Both the position numbers and the translations under genes were made by a program. From Limosilactobacillus oris (GTDB taxonomy: Bacteria > Bacillota > Bacilli > Lactobacillales > Lactobacillaceae), in contig NZ_CP104398.1 in the NCBI RefSeq assembly GCF_025311495.1, positions 930,001 through 994,000 on the forward strand: DNA of 64,000 nt. The letters are read 5' to 3'. Position 1 is the first letter of the stretch; each line of letters starts with the position of its first letter. The notes under the pieces were generated by a model. That model was not told the origin of the DNA, did not search any database, and worked only from the letters and a program-made list of their open reading frames with translations. Of this stretch, positions 16,333 through 24,892 are shown piece after piece.

Positions 16333-19300
16333 CTACTTTTCCAGCGTCAGCAACAGGTCCTGACTCTTCAGGGCATCGCCAACCTTGACGTTAACCTGCT
16401 TGACCGTTCCGCTAAACGGCGCCTTGACCGCTGATTCCATCTTCATGGCTTCGGTAGTGAGGAGCACTTCGCTAACCTTGACCTGGTCGCCGGCCTTGAC
16501 GTTGACCTTCACAACATTCCCGTTCAGCGGCATCCCGACCTGCCCAGGATCATCCGGATCGGCCTTCGGAACGCTCGCGGTCTGCGTTTTCACACTGCGG
16601 TCCTTGACCTTCATCTGAAAGGCCCGGCCATCCAGCTCGTAAAAAAGTGTCCGCTGGCCATCCTGATCCGTTGGTGAAACGAAGTCCAGCTTCAAGATCA
16701 TCTCCTTACCGGTGCCGATCTTGATCCGCAAAGTTTCACCCGGCCGCATTCCTTGGTAATAGGTTGTTGTATCGAGGTCCATCACTGCCCCGTATTTCTG
16801 GTGGTTGTTGAAGTAGTCAACGAAGACCTTTGGATACATGATGTAGCCGAGCAGGTCGTCCTCCGTTGGCTGGCGGTGAATTTTCTTGGTAAGCTCGGCC
16901 TTCACTGCTACAAAGTCAACCGGTTTAGCCAGGCTACCCGGCCGAACTGTGATCGCCGGGTGATCCTTCAAGACAATCTTTTGCAGCTTCTTCGGGAAAC
17001 CGCCATATGGCTGTCCCAGGTCACCCGCAAAAAAGTTTACGACCGAATCGGGGAAGTCGACGTGCTGGCCCTTGGTAAAGATGTTGTCCTTATCAAGGTG
17101 GTTCTGAATCATGAAGATTGCCATGTCGCCAACCACTTTCGAGCTGGGCGTCACCTTGATAATATCGCCAAGCAGCTGGTTAACTTCCCGGTACTTCTTT
17201 TCAACTAAGCTGAAATCATTGATTCCCAACGATTTAGCCTGTTGCTTCAGGTTAGAGTACTGACCACCAGGCATTTCAGTCTGGTAAAGGTCCGGCTGCG
17301 GGGCGTTGACCCCGTTGCTAAAGTCATGGTAGAGGGGCCGAACGTGGGCCCAGTAGTTGTTAAGCACGCTGACGTTATGCATGTTCAAGGCCGGCTGGCG
17401 GTCATCGCCTTCCAAAGCGTAGTAGAAGGTACCGAGGCTTGGCTGACTAGTAGTACCGGCCATTGTCGCCATAGCAACGTCGACGATATCGACACCGGCC
17501 TTAGCAGCGGCGACATAGGTTGCCACCCCGTTCCCCGTCGTATCGTGGGTATGCAGGTGAACCGGAACATCAAACTTGGCCTTCAGGCTGCTGACCAGCT
17601 CATAGGCCGCTTGGGGTTTAAGCAAGCCCGCCATGTCCTTAATGCCAATGATTTGTGCACCAGCGTCGACCAGGCCCTGGGCCATCTTCATGTAGTAATC
17701 AAGGGTGTATTTATGCTCATTGGCACTCAGAAAGTCACCAGTAAAGCACATTGCCCCTTCGGCAATCTTACCGGTTTCCCGAACATATTCAATGCTGCGC
17801 TGCATCTGTTCAAGCCAGTTAAGAGAGTCAAAGATTCGGAAGACATCGACCCCGGTCTTAGCACTATGGTCGATAAAGCGTTTCAAAACGTTGTCGGGAT
17901 AGTTCCGGTAGCCAACCGAGTTGGACGCCCGCAGCAGCATCTGCTGGAGGGTGTGGGGCATATACTTCTTCAACAGCCGCAGCCGGGTCCACGGGTCTTC
18001 TCCCAGGAACCGGTAGCAGACGTCGAAGGTCGCTCCACCCCAGCTCTCAACTGAGAAGAGGTTCGGCATAGCGCGGTCATAAACCTTCATCGCTGGTAGC
18101 ATATCATGCGTCCGCAGCCGAGTAGCAAACAGACTCTGGTGGGCATCCCGCATCGTCGTGTCCGTCAACATGACCCGCGGCTGTTTTTTGACAAAGGCCA
18201 TCGCCGCCGCAGCCCCCTGTTCATCGAGGATGTCCTTGACCGTCTTGCCAGTCGGCGACTTCACTTCAATCTGGTCAGGCCGGGGTGCTTGCATTGCCGG
18301 CGTGGTCAATTCAGCTTGCCTGCTGACTCCTGCAAAGCCGTTAACGGTAACGTTACTGATGTAGTCGACCAGCTGCTTGGGCGTGTCTGGGTGATTGGCA
18401 AAGTCAAACAGGGCCGGTGTCTCATCGATGAAGGTCGTTGAGCAGTCGCCCTTGATAAAGGTCGGGTGCTCCAGGACATTCTCCATAAAGGGAATGTTAG
18501 TCTTGACGCCCCGGATATGAAACTCATCCAGGGCCCGCAGCATCTTGATCCGTGCTTCGTTAAAGTCCTCCCCTTTCGTACAGCACTTGACAAGCAGGGA
18601 GTCAAAGTAAGGGGTGACCTGGTAACCAGGATAGACGTTGCCATCGAGCCGAACCCCGGTACCACCAGGCGCGTTATAGGTCATTACCCGCCCGGTATCC
18701 GGCATGAAGTGATTCTGAGGGTCTTCCGTCGTAATCCGGCACTGAATGGCGGCACCGTGAAACTTCAGGTCCGCCTGCTTCGGTAGGTGGATATCCGCAT
18801 GCAAATCCTCACCGGCCGCAACCCGAATCTGGGTCTTAACAATGTCAATTCCCGTAATCAACTCGGTGACCGTGTGTTCAACCTGAACCCGGGGATTGAC
18901 CTCAATGAAGTAGAACTGGTCCGGGGTTTCCAAAAATTCAATCGTGGCAGCGTTTTGGTAGTGGACGCTCTTCATCAATTTAACCGCCATGTTGCAGACT
19001 TCCGCCCGCCGTTCCGGGCTCAGGACCACACTGGGGGCAAATTCAATTACCTTTTGATGACGGCGTTGAACGGAGCAGTCCCGTTCAAAGAGGTGCATGA
19101 CGTGCCCGTGTTCATCGGCGATCACCTGCACCTCGATGTGTTTGGGCTCCTGGACATCCTTTTCGACGTACATCTCACTGGAGCCAAACGACTTGAGGGC
19201 TTCGTCACGGGCCTGGTCAAATTCATCAGTCAGCTCCTGGTCATCATTGATAATTCGCATTCCACGGCCGCCACCACCATTAGCAGCCTTAACCATAATC

Positions 19301-19764
19301 GGGTAGCCATACTGGTGGGCAAAGGTCCGCACCTGCTCGACATCCTTGATGTCACCGGAAAGGCCCGGAATGGGCTTAAGACCCGCTTCAACCGCAACCT
19401 TCTTTGCCTCCAGCTTGTTGCCAAACATCCGCAGGTGTTCCGGCTTCGGGCCGATAAATTTCAGACCGTTATCGGCACAGGCTTGGGCCAGGTCGGCGTT
19501 TTCTGCTAGGAAGCCATATCCGGGGTGAACAGCTTCCGCACCGGATTCCTTGGCCACTCGAATGATTTCATCAATGTCTAGGTAGGCATCAATTGGCTTT
19601 TCGCCTTGGCCAATCAAGTATGCCTCATCCGCAGCAAAGCGGTGGGCAGAGTACTCATCTTCCTTAGGGTAGACAGCCACGGTCTTGACGCCCAGCTCAT
19701 GACAGGCCCAGGTAATCCGGGTGGCAATCTCGCCACGATTAGCTACTAAAATTTTCTTAAACAT
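16333..19764 (-). CDS. pyc: Pyruvate carboxylase
   Basis: 1143 residues, normal full length. It makes oxaloacetate from pyruvate, bicarbonate and ATP. The biotin carboxylase part (1-450) includes GGGGRGMRI and EVNPRVQVEHTVTE. The carboxyltransferase part (about 530-800) includes TTMRDAHQSL and the metal-binding HLHTHDTTGNG. A biotinyl domain ends the protein with EAMKMES, where the Lys near residue 1108 is the biotin site. GGGAGG is 9 bp before ATG. It supplies C4 acids for aspartate synthesis, and may feed malate or fumarate via the 55527-57060 enzyme. A strong promoter and a 26-codon frame lie upstream. Confidence 0.97.
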   Translation of the reverse strand: MFKKILVANRGEIATRITWACHELGVKTVAVYPKEDEYSAHRFAADEAYLIGQGEKPIDAYLDIDEIIRVAKESGAEAVHPGYGFLAENADLAQACADNGLKFIGPKPEHLRMFGNKLEAKKVAVEAGLKPIPGLSGDIKDVEQVRTFAHQYGYPIMVKAANGGGGRGMRIINDDQELTDEFDQARDEALKSFGSSEMYVEKDVQEPKHIEVQVIADEHGHVMHLFERDCSVQRRHQKVIEFAPSVVLSPERRAEVCNMAVKLMKSVHYQNAATIEFLETPDQFYFIEVNPRVQVEHTVTELITGIDIVKTQIRVAAGEDLHADIHLPKQADLKFHGAAIQCRITTEDPQNHFMPDTGRVMTYNAPGGTGVRLDGNVYPGYQVTPYFDSLLVKCCTKGEDFNEARIKMLRALDEFHIRGVKTNIPFMENVLEHPTFIKGDCSTTFIDETPALFDFANHPDTPKQLVDYISNVTVNGFAGVSRQAELTTPAMQAPRPDQIEVKSPTGKTVKDILDEQGAAAAMAFVKKQPRVMLTDTTMRDAHQSLFATRLRTHDMLPAMKVYDRAMPNLFSVESWGGATFDVCYRFLGEDPWTRLRLLKKYMPHTLQQMLLRASNSVGYRNYPDNVLKRFIDHSAKTGVDVFRIFDSLNWLEQMQRSIEYVRETGKIAEGAMCFTGDFLSANEHKYTLDYYMKMAQGLVDAGAQIIGIKDMAGLLKPQAAYELVSSLKAKFDVPVHLHTHDTTGNGVATYVAAAKAGVDIVDVAMATMAGTTSQPSLGTFYYALEGDDRQPALNMHNVSVLNNYWAHVRPLYHDFSNGVNAPQPDLYQTEMPGGQYSNLKQQAKSLGINDFSLVEKKYREVNQLLGDIIKVTPSSKVVGDMAIFMIQNHLDKDNIFTKGQHVDFPDSVVNFFAGDLGQPYGGFPKKLQKIVLKDHPAITVRPGSLAKPVDFVAVKAELTKKIHRQPTEDDLLGYIMYPKVFVDYFNNHQKYGAVMDLDTTTYYQGMRPGETLRIKIGTGKEMILKLDFVSPTDQDGQRTLFYELDGRAFQMKVKDRSVKTQTASVPKADPDDPGQVGMPLNGNVVKVNVKAGDQVKVSEVLLTTEAMKMESAVKAPFSGTVKQVNVKVGDALKSQDLLLTLEK

Positions 19765-19813
19765 CTAAAGCAACCTCCCAACCAAAAATGCTGCCATCAA
19801 TTTTTCTCTGTAC

Positions 19814-19894
19814 TTAATACTCCCTCAAATTCGGAGTGAAGCCTGCAGAATTGATACTCAGAATCCAAATATTACCATTATCACTGTCTGTCAT
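19814..19894 (-). CDS. 26-residue reading frame upstream of pyc (candidate leader peptide)
   Basis: Begins MTDSDNGNIWILSINSAG and ends with LREY. It has an unusually strong ribosome site (AAGGAGG, 8 bp before ATG). An in-frame ATG two codons earlier is too close to that site. It lies between the pyc promoter and pyc, and its stop is 49 bp before the pyc ATG, so ribosomes would load here first. No signal peptide or double-glycine leader is present. It could be a translated leader that controls pyc, or a small protein. I recognise no family. Confidence 0.45.
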   Translation of the reverse strand: MTDSDNGNIWILSINSAGFTPNLREY

Positions 19895-19983
19895 GGCCAT
19901 CACCTCCTTAAATACGCTTTGCCTAATCCGTGGTTGGACTGGACAGGCGGCCTTTTATTAATTGTTCATTAAAATTTGATTAA

Positions 19984-20012
19984 ACTATACTCACAACATC
20001 GCAATTTGTCAA
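19984..20012 (-). promoter_or_regulatory. pyc promoter
   Basis: Minus strand TTGACA (20007-20012), 17-bp spacer, TATAGT (19984-19989): a near-consensus housekeeping promoter. It gives a leader of about 200 bases before pyc that includes the 26-codon frame. Confidence 0.8.
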
Positions 20013-20140
20013 CCATTGGCAGGATTAAAAGCGGGCTGGTACGGCAAGCTCACTGAATGGCGTCCGCATGGATCGGTCAACAGCTGCTGGAATAACCGGA
20101 GTAAATGACCAGGCCAGGCTCAAACTGACGGGACAAGGAG

Positions 20141-20184
20141 AAAAAAGCTCCCCAAACCTGCTATACAGCTGATTTGGGAAGCTT
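20141..20184 (-). terminator. Hairpin with T tract, no obvious gene before it
   Basis: 12-bp stem with one mismatch, AAGCTCCCCAAA and TTTGGGAAGCTT. On the minus strand it is followed by TTTTTTCTCC. It abuts dispersed repeat copy A, just as the rarA terminator abuts copy D. Confidence 0.5.
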
Positions 20185-20380
20185 GTCTTTTGCCGCGAAG
20201 CAAGCCTATTGGGGGTTGGTCAAACGCTGCTAAATCAGCGCTTGAACTGCCAGCCAGCTACTGCGCTATTGCATTTTTAAATAATAGTAAAGAAACTGAG
20301 TTAATTCCCAGCCTCTGCCAGCTACTGCGCTGAGACATCATTATTTTAAAATAGCAAAGAGAGTGAATTACTTCTCAGCC
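20184..20380 (+). repeat. Dispersed intergenic repeat, copy A
   Basis: Shares TGTCTTTTGCCGCG, then GGTCAAACGCTG...CAGCGCTTGAAC, then CCAGCCAGCTACTGCGC and GAGTTAATTCCCAGCC with the copies at 30818, 45073 and 49451. The last roughly 65 bp are duplicated in tandem here (CCAGCTACTGCGC at about 20258 and 20317). It is the only copy not between convergent protein genes: it lies between the pyc promoter and the tRNA terminator. Confidence 0.75.
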
Positions 20381-20424
20381 CTTTGTTAATTCTCATTTTA
20401 GCCAAGACACTGTTCAGCCGAAAT

Positions 20425-20461
20425 AAAAAAGCCCATTGCAGTAAAGACTACTACAATGAGC
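20425..20461 (-). terminator. Terminator of the tRNA cluster
   Basis: 13-bp stem with three G-U pairs (GCTCATTGTAGTA with TACTGCAATGGGC), followed by TTTTTT on the minus strand. Confidence 0.9.
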
Positions 20462-20471
20462 TGATAACTAG

Positions 20472-20545
20472 TCGGGAATACAAGATTTGAACTTGCGACC
20501 TCTGCGTCCCGAACGCAGCGCTCTACCAAACTGAGCTAATTCCCG
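20472..20545 (-). tRNA. tRNA-Pro (anticodon CGG)
   Basis: Cloverleaf complete: acceptor CGGGAAT/ATTCCCG, anticodon stem CTGCG/CGCAG with loop TTCGGGA, so anticodon CGG reads CCG. T-loop GTTCAAATC. CCA is not encoded. Confidence 0.93.
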
Positions 20546-20595
20546 AAAAAAGAAGCGCCACACCTACTGAATAGTAACTGTCACGCTTAAGGCGA

Positions 20596-20669
20596 TGCAC
20601 CCAGAAGGAGTCGAACCTTCAACCTTCTGATTCGTAGTCAGACACTCTATCCAATTGCGCTATGGGTGC
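20596..20669 (-). tRNA. tRNA-Arg (anticodon ACG)
   Basis: Acceptor GCACCCA/TGGGTGC. Anticodon loop CTACGAA gives ACG (inosine at position 34 expected), reading CGN codons. T-loop GGTTCGACTCC. CCA not encoded. Confidence 0.94.
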
Positions 20670-20675
20670 AAGAAA

Positions 20676-20747
20676 AGCGGAAGACGGGATTCGAACCCGC
20701 GACCCCCACCATGGCAAGGTGATGTTCTACCACTGAACTACTTCCGC
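20676..20747 (-). tRNA. tRNA-Gly (anticodon GCC)
   Basis: Acceptor GCGGAAG/CTTCCGC, anticodon loop TTGCCAT gives GCC. T-loop GGTTCGAATCC. CCA not encoded. An AT-rich gap of about 90 bp separates it from tRNA-Leu. Confidence 0.94.
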
Positions 20748-20836
20748 ATATCTTTAGCTATTTAATTGCTATCAACAATTATTAATATTACCTGATTCAG
20801 TATCAAATGTCAACACTTTTTTTCAAATAATATTAA

Positions 20837-20919
20837 TGCGGATGAAGGGACTTGAACCCTTACATCATAAAGATACAAGATCCTAAATCTTGCGCGTCTG
20901 CCAATTCCGCCACATCCGC
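20837..20919 (-). tRNA. tRNA-Leu (anticodon TAG)
   Basis: 83 nt with the long variable arm of class II tRNAs. Acceptor GCGGATG/CATCCGC, anticodon stem CAAGA/TCTTG with loop TTTAGGA gives TAG. Confidence 0.93.
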
Positions 20920-20922
20920 ATA

Positions 20923-20995
20923 TGGAGGATACAGGGCTCGAACCTGTGACCCTCTGCTTGTAAGGCAGATGCTCTCCCAACTGAGCTAATCCTCC
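20923..20995 (-). tRNA. tRNA-Val (anticodon TAC)
   Basis: Acceptor GGAGGAT/ATCCTCC, anticodon loop CTTACAA gives TAC. T-loop GGTTCGAGCCC. First tRNA of the five-gene minus-strand cluster. Confidence 0.94.
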
Positions 20996-21060
20996 GAATG
21001 AACTAACTTAAATAAGCCAGCTCAAATAATATATCATCTAACCATGAAAATGTCAAATCC

Positions 21061-21702
21061 CTATTTCAAATTTAACTCTGCCAACTTCCGGTCAACCATC
21101 TTCAGCACCTCTTGGGCGGCCGTCGGGTCTTCCACAAAGTCGTACTTATCCCCGTCAATCAGCATCTTCGGGCTTTCATCATACTGCGCATACCAGTCCC
21201 GGTAACGGTTATTAAGGTTCTGGTAGTAGCTGTACAGTGACGAGTCGTTGGCAATCTGCTCGTAGGACCGGCCCCGCTTTTCAATCCGCTTGAGCATCGT
21301 TTCGAAGGACACCCGGATGGTGATCAAGAGATCTGGTGCCTTTTGGTGGGGCTGCTCCGGCAACTCTTCCATCATGTTTGCCAACAGTGAGCTGTAAATA
21401 TCCGACTCTGTTTGCGTGGCCCGTCCCATATCCGCGTTGAGTTTGAACAAAAGGGCGTCTTCAAAGATGGACCGGTCGAGAACATTCAAGTCGTTATCAT
21501 AGGAGTCCTTGATTTCATCAATCCGCTTATTCAAAAAGTAGATTTGCAGCAAGAAACCATACTTCTTTGGATTTTTGTAAAACAATGGGAGGATTTTATT
21601 GTCGTCAACTGACTCGTAAAAGGCCTTACTGTTAAGGTGGTCAGCTAGTAACTGTGTCAGGCTGGTCTTCCCAGCACCAATTGTTCCCGCTATAGCAATC
21701 AT
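21061..21702 (-). CDS. Deoxynucleoside kinase (dAK/dGK family)
   Basis: 213 residues. It phosphorylates deoxynucleosides to monophosphates for nucleotide salvage. The P-loop GTIGAGKTS is at residues 6-14, with the DRSIFED motif (near 78) and an Arg-rich lid, KRIEKRGRSYEQ (near 136). This pattern fits the deoxyadenosine/deoxyguanosine/deoxycytidine kinase family of lactobacilli; the exact base preference cannot be read off. GGAAAGGG is 9 bp before ATG. Monocistronic, transcribed towards the tRNA cluster. Confidence 0.9.
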   Translation of the reverse strand: MIAIAGTIGAGKTSLTQLLADHLNSKAFYESVDDNKILPLFYKNPKKYGFLLQIYFLNKRIDEIKDSYDNDLNVLDRSIFEDALLFKLNADMGRATQTESDIYSSLLANMMEELPEQPHQKAPDLLITIRVSFETMLKRIEKRGRSYEQIANDSSLYSYYQNLNNRYRDWYAQYDESPKMLIDGDKYDFVEDPTAAQEVLKMVDRKLAELNLK

Positions 21703-21804
21703 AATTTATACCCTTTCCTTTTCGAACTAAAAAGTCACGGTTACTATTCTAACATTTAAACGATAAATGGCCACTCACAAAAGTGACCATTCTAATAAAT
21801 TCAT

Positions 21805-23277
21805 TTAGCCGTCGTACTTTTCACCCTTGGTACTCTTGCTCAAATCCACCTGTTTGAGCGGAATCATGTGTGTCCGGTACCGAATCTTGTAATAGAAGAA
21901 CAATACTAAGAAGAGCGGCACACTCATGTAAGTGATCAGAATATTCGACCAGTCCATCTTGGCAAACGCCTCCACGTTCTGTCCACAGATAACTATAATA
22001 CAAAGGACAAAGGCAAAGATAGGCCCAAACGGGAACAGGGTCGCGTGGTACTTCAGTTCGTTCACGGAGTGGCCCTGAGCAACGAACGCCTTCCGGAAGC
22101 GGAAGTGGGAAACGGCAATTCCCAGCCAGGCAATGAAGCCGCATAGCCCGGAAGCGTCAGTCAGGTACATGTAAGCCTGAGGAACCACAAACTGGGTTGC
22201 GAACGCCAAAGTTGAGATAATCATCGTAAAAATCAATGCGTAAATTGGGATCCCCCGCCGGTTAACATAGCAGAGAAAGCGCCATGCATAACCCTCCCGC
22301 GCCTGGGAGTACAGCATCCGGGTAGAAGCGTATAGACCGGAGTTGGCCGCGGAAATCACCGCCGTCAAAATAACGGCATTCATGATACTGGCGGCCACCG
22401 CCAAGCCAGCCCGCTTAAAGATAATCGTAAACGGACTCATCGTAATGTTTTGCACATCCGCGTTCATCAAGTTTTTGTTGGTGTACGGCAGGATGCAGGC
22501 AATTACAAAGATTGCAAAAATATAGAACAGCAAAATCCGCCAGAAAGTAGAATGAATTGCCTTTGAAATTGACTTTTCCGGGGTAGCGGCTTCCCCAGCG
22601 GTGATTCCAACCAGTTCTGTTCCCTGGAAGGAGAAACCGGCAACCAGGAAGACACTAATGACGGCGGGCGCACCACCGACAAACGGCGCTTGCTTGTAGT
22701 GGAAGTTACTAAAGCCCACCGGCTTGCCGCCCATGATTCCGAGGATGATTGCCACCCCGACGACCAGGAAGACGATGACGGTAACTACCTTTACGAGGGC
22801 CAGCCAGTACTCCGTTTCACCATAGGAGCGAACAGAGAGGTAGTTGATTAGGAAAATCAGGACTAGGACCACCGTGCTGAAAACCCAGCTCGGTACATGG
22901 GGCAGCCAAAAGTTCATCACGATGCCGGCACTGGTGACGTCGACCGGGATCGTAATCGCCCAGTTGAACCAATAGTTCCAACCCATCGCAAATCCTAGGG
23001 CCGGGTCAACGAACTTCGTCGAGTAGGCCGAAAACGAACCGGTCAGTGGCATGTAGGTCGCCATTTCCCCCAAACTAGTCATCAGGAAGAAGACCATGAT
23101 CCCCATGATAACGTAAGCGGTCAGGGCTCCTCCAGGTCCGGCGGTGGAAATCGCGGACCCTGACGTGATAAAGAGCCCGGTCCCGATGGTTCCCCCGAGG
23201 GCAATCATCGTCAGGTGCCGGGTTTCAAGAGTCCGTTTGATATGCCCTTCCTGTTGCCCTTGTGTACTTTCTGCCAT
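21805..23277 (-). CDS. lysP: Lysine-specific amino acid permease
   Basis: 490 residues, about 12 membrane helices, of the amino acid-polyamine-cation family. The N-terminus RTLETRHLTMIALGGTIGTG with the consensus GxIGTGLF loop is typical of the AAT subfamily, to which LysP belongs. An open frame extends to 23328, but GGAGG sits 8 bp before the ATG at 23277. The lysine riboswitch in the leader is the strongest evidence for lysine as substrate: expression should fall when lysine is abundant. Confidence 0.9.
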   Translation of the reverse strand: MAESTQGQQEGHIKRTLETRHLTMIALGGTIGTGLFITSGSAISTAGPGGALTAYVIMGIMVFFLMTSLGEMATYMPLTGSFSAYSTKFVDPALGFAMGWNYWFNWAITIPVDVTSAGIVMNFWLPHVPSWVFSTVVLVLIFLINYLSVRSYGETEYWLALVKVVTVIVFLVVGVAIILGIMGGKPVGFSNFHYKQAPFVGGAPAVISVFLVAGFSFQGTELVGITAGEAATPEKSISKAIHSTFWRILLFYIFAIFVIACILPYTNKNLMNADVQNITMSPFTIIFKRAGLAVAASIMNAVILTAVISAANSGLYASTRMLYSQAREGYAWRFLCYVNRRGIPIYALIFTMIISTLAFATQFVVPQAYMYLTDASGLCGFIAWLGIAVSHFRFRKAFVAQGHSVNELKYHATLFPFGPIFAFVLCIIVICGQNVEAFAKMDWSNILITYMSVPLFLVLFFYYKIRYRTHMIPLKQVDLSKSTKGEKYDG

Positions 23278-23310
23278 ATAACAATCCTCCAAATATTTTT
23301 TTGAAGAGGA

Positions 23311-23349
23311 AAATAAAAAGTCTCCCAACGGTGACCCCGTCAGAAGACT
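23311..23349 (-). terminator. Riboswitch expression-platform terminator
   Basis: A 13-pair stem with several G-U pairs (minus-strand AGTCTTCTGACGG with CCGTTGGGAGACT), then TTTTTATTTT. It lies between the lysine aptamer and the lysP start, so it is the likely lysine-dependent terminator. Confidence 0.85.
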
Positions 23350-23389
23350 CCATTAACTTCTTAAATTAACGAATCAATCTTTAGGAAGC

Positions 23390-23547
23390 GCTCCGCAGTT
23401 GTGCGACAGTCCATGACCTCTTAGATCATGGCCCAACGGCTGGCAGGAATAAGACTACCGCCGTTTCGGCACCTTCCCCTTTCACAACTGGTCCAGCGCT
23501 TATTCGCCTCACAGCCGTTACTGATGAAAAGTGCAACCTCTTCATTT
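23390..23547 (-). ncRNA. Lysine riboswitch (L box) aptamer
   Basis: On the minus strand the leader contains, in order, AGAGGTTGCAC, CAGTAACGGCTGTGAGGCG, TGTGAAAGGGGAAGG followed by TGCCGAAACGG, CCAGCCGTTGGGCC and GGACTGTCGCAC. These are the conserved pieces of the lysine aptamer (compare the Bacillus subtilis lysC leader: AGAGGTGCGA, AAAGGGGAGCG, GCCGAAG, GGCTGTC). It ends in a terminator just before lysP. OFF-switch action is inferred from that layout. Confidence 0.9.
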
Positions 23548-23554
23548 CATCAAT

Positions 23555-23582
23555 ATTATACACTCTTCACTCGTGACTGCAA
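23555..23582 (-). promoter_or_regulatory. lysP leader promoter
   Basis: Minus strand TTGCAG (23577-23582), 16 bp, TATAAT (23555-23560). The -35 box lies inside the last codons of the upstream acetyltransferase gene. Transcription would begin around 23548, right at the aptamer. Confidence 0.7.
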
Positions 23583-24037
23583 GGAACTTTTTTCCACAGG
23601 ACCTGGTCAGCCTCCTGCTTTACTAGCTGAAAGCCAGCCCGGCGCAGGACCCGCTGCGAAGCTAAATTATCCTTATCTGTCAAGGCAACGGTCAATTGCG
23701 TTGACTGAGCAGTTAGCCCCCTGACGGCCTCTGTCATAATCCCCCGACCACGGCAGGCTGGCGCGAGGAAGTAGCCAAGTTCAACCGCCCCCTCCCCGGC
23801 CAACTCACTCAGCTGGGTAAAGAGCAGGCCGGCTATTTTCCCTGGACAGCGTTGCTCGTAGATGGCGTAAAAATGCCCAGTCTGCAGGAGGAAGTCAACT
23901 TCAAAGCTGCTCGGCTGGGGGCCAGAAAAAAGAAGGTGCGCCCCCTGTTGAATCGTTGGATTGGCTAATAACTTTGCTAGTTGGCCGTCACCATCGTGGT
24001 TAATCCTTTTAATCATTAAACGTTCTGTTGTAATCAT
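23567..24037 (-). CDS. GNAT-family N-acetyltransferase
   Basis: 156 residues. Starts ITTERLMIKRI, as in RimJ/RimL-like acetyltransferases. The acetyl-CoA-binding motif appears as CRGRGIMTEAV (about 95-105), followed by DKDNLASQRVLRRAGF, the usual N-x-x-S-x-x-V-x-x-x-x-G-F ending. Ribosome site is weak (GGGAAAT). The substrate is unknown. Its 3' end overlaps the -35 box of the lysP leader promoter. Confidence 0.85.
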   Translation of the reverse strand: MITTERLMIKRINHDGDGQLAKLLANPTIQQGAHLLFSGPQPSSFEVDFLLQTGHFYAIYEQRCPGKIAGLLFTQLSELAGEGAVELGYFLAPACRGRGIMTEAVRGLTAQSTQLTVALTDKDNLASQRVLRRAGFQLVKQEADQVLWKKVPCSHE

Positions 24038-24053
24038 AATTATTTCCCGGGAA

Positions 24054-24082
24054 ATTAAAAAGGCCAGGTAATTTCCCAGCCT
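24054..24082 (-). terminator. Terminator after the PAP2 gene
   Basis: 8-bp stem with G-U pairs (minus-strand AGGCTGGG with CCTGGCCT), then TTTTTAATTT. It starts 8 bp after the PAP2 stop. Confidence 0.75.
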
Positions 24083-24089
24083 CTCATTA

Positions 24090-24764
24090 CTAGATATTCG
24101 AACTTGATAAAAACGATACCCGTTTCAATCGTGGTGCCCAGGCCACGTACAGCCATTCGGCTACTTGGAGCCAGGCATAGGCCAACAGCATCGCGCTGAT
24201 GGTATCAAATGGCCAGTGAGCGTACAGGTAAACCCGAGAAATTGCCACGAAGAAAATGATAAATACAATCAGGATTTGGCAAATTGTCCGCACTGACCGC
24301 CGTTGAACCAGCGGCAGGACTACCAGTAAAATAATTGCCGCTACCAGGAAGATTCCCAGAGTGTGTCCACTTGGAAAACTGTAACCATCGTCAGCCGCAA
24401 GGTGTTGCGCTGGCCGGGCCCGTTTCACAATGTGCTTAACGATCGTTCCCAGGACGTCACCACCGATGATGGTCCCAATCACCCACAGGGCCGGAATCTG
24501 GCAACGATGAAGCCACAAGAAGACGGCGATAATCAGAACCCACAGCAGGTCGAGCTTCGGGCTAGCCAAGAATGACAGCACGGTCATCAACGCGTGGAAC
24601 CATCCCATCGTCTCTAAACGTTGGCTGGTAAACAGCGACTGTAAGACGGCATCCATCATTGTGACGACCGACGAATTATACTTGATCAGCAGCAACAGTG
24701 CCAAGAAAAAGCCACCGCTAAGCAAGAAGCGCCGCCACCGATGACTATCACGTTCAATAAACAT
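24090..24764 (-). CDS. PAP2-family membrane phosphatase
   Basis: About 224 residues, with five or six hydrophobic helices. The three catalytic blocks are visible: KRARP (near 114), PSGHT (near 131) and SRVYLYAHWPFD (near 176-187). Such enzymes remove phosphate from lipids such as undecaprenyl diphosphate or phosphatidic acid at the outer membrane face. AGGAG is 7 bp before the chosen ATG. The exact substrate cannot be assigned. Confidence 0.88.
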   Translation of the reverse strand: MFIERDSHRWRRFLLSGGFFLALLLLIKYNSSVVTMMDAVLQSLFTSQRLETMGWFHALMTVLSFLASPKLDLLWVLIIAVFLWLHRCQIPALWVIGTIIGGDVLGTIVKHIVKRARPAQHLAADDGYSFPSGHTLGIFLVAAIILLVVLPLVQRRSVRTICQILIVFIIFFVAISRVYLYAHWPFDTISAMLLAYAWLQVAEWLYVAWAPRLKRVSFLSSSNI

Positions 24765-24845
24765 ATTCATACTCCTATTTTAAAATAATCTAACAACGGT
24801 TTGAGTATACCACAAGGCCCCGTCTGTTTGCAGGCCCCCAAATAG

Positions 24846-24887
24846 AATAAGGCCCGGGGCAGCAACTAGCAATCCCCAGGCCTTATT
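24846..24887 (-). terminator. Terminator after the cold-shock gene
   Basis: 14-bp arms with one mismatch (AATAAGGCCCGGGG and CCCCAGGCCTTATT), strong enough to work in both directions. Confidence 0.85.
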
Positions 24888-24892
24888 ATTTA

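Noticed and set aside
17242-19509. Long plus-strand open frames (up to 270 codons) opposite pyc
   Set aside because: They lie entirely antisense to a complete pyruvate carboxylase gene, have no ribosome sites or known motifs, and arise from the codon bias of the true strand.
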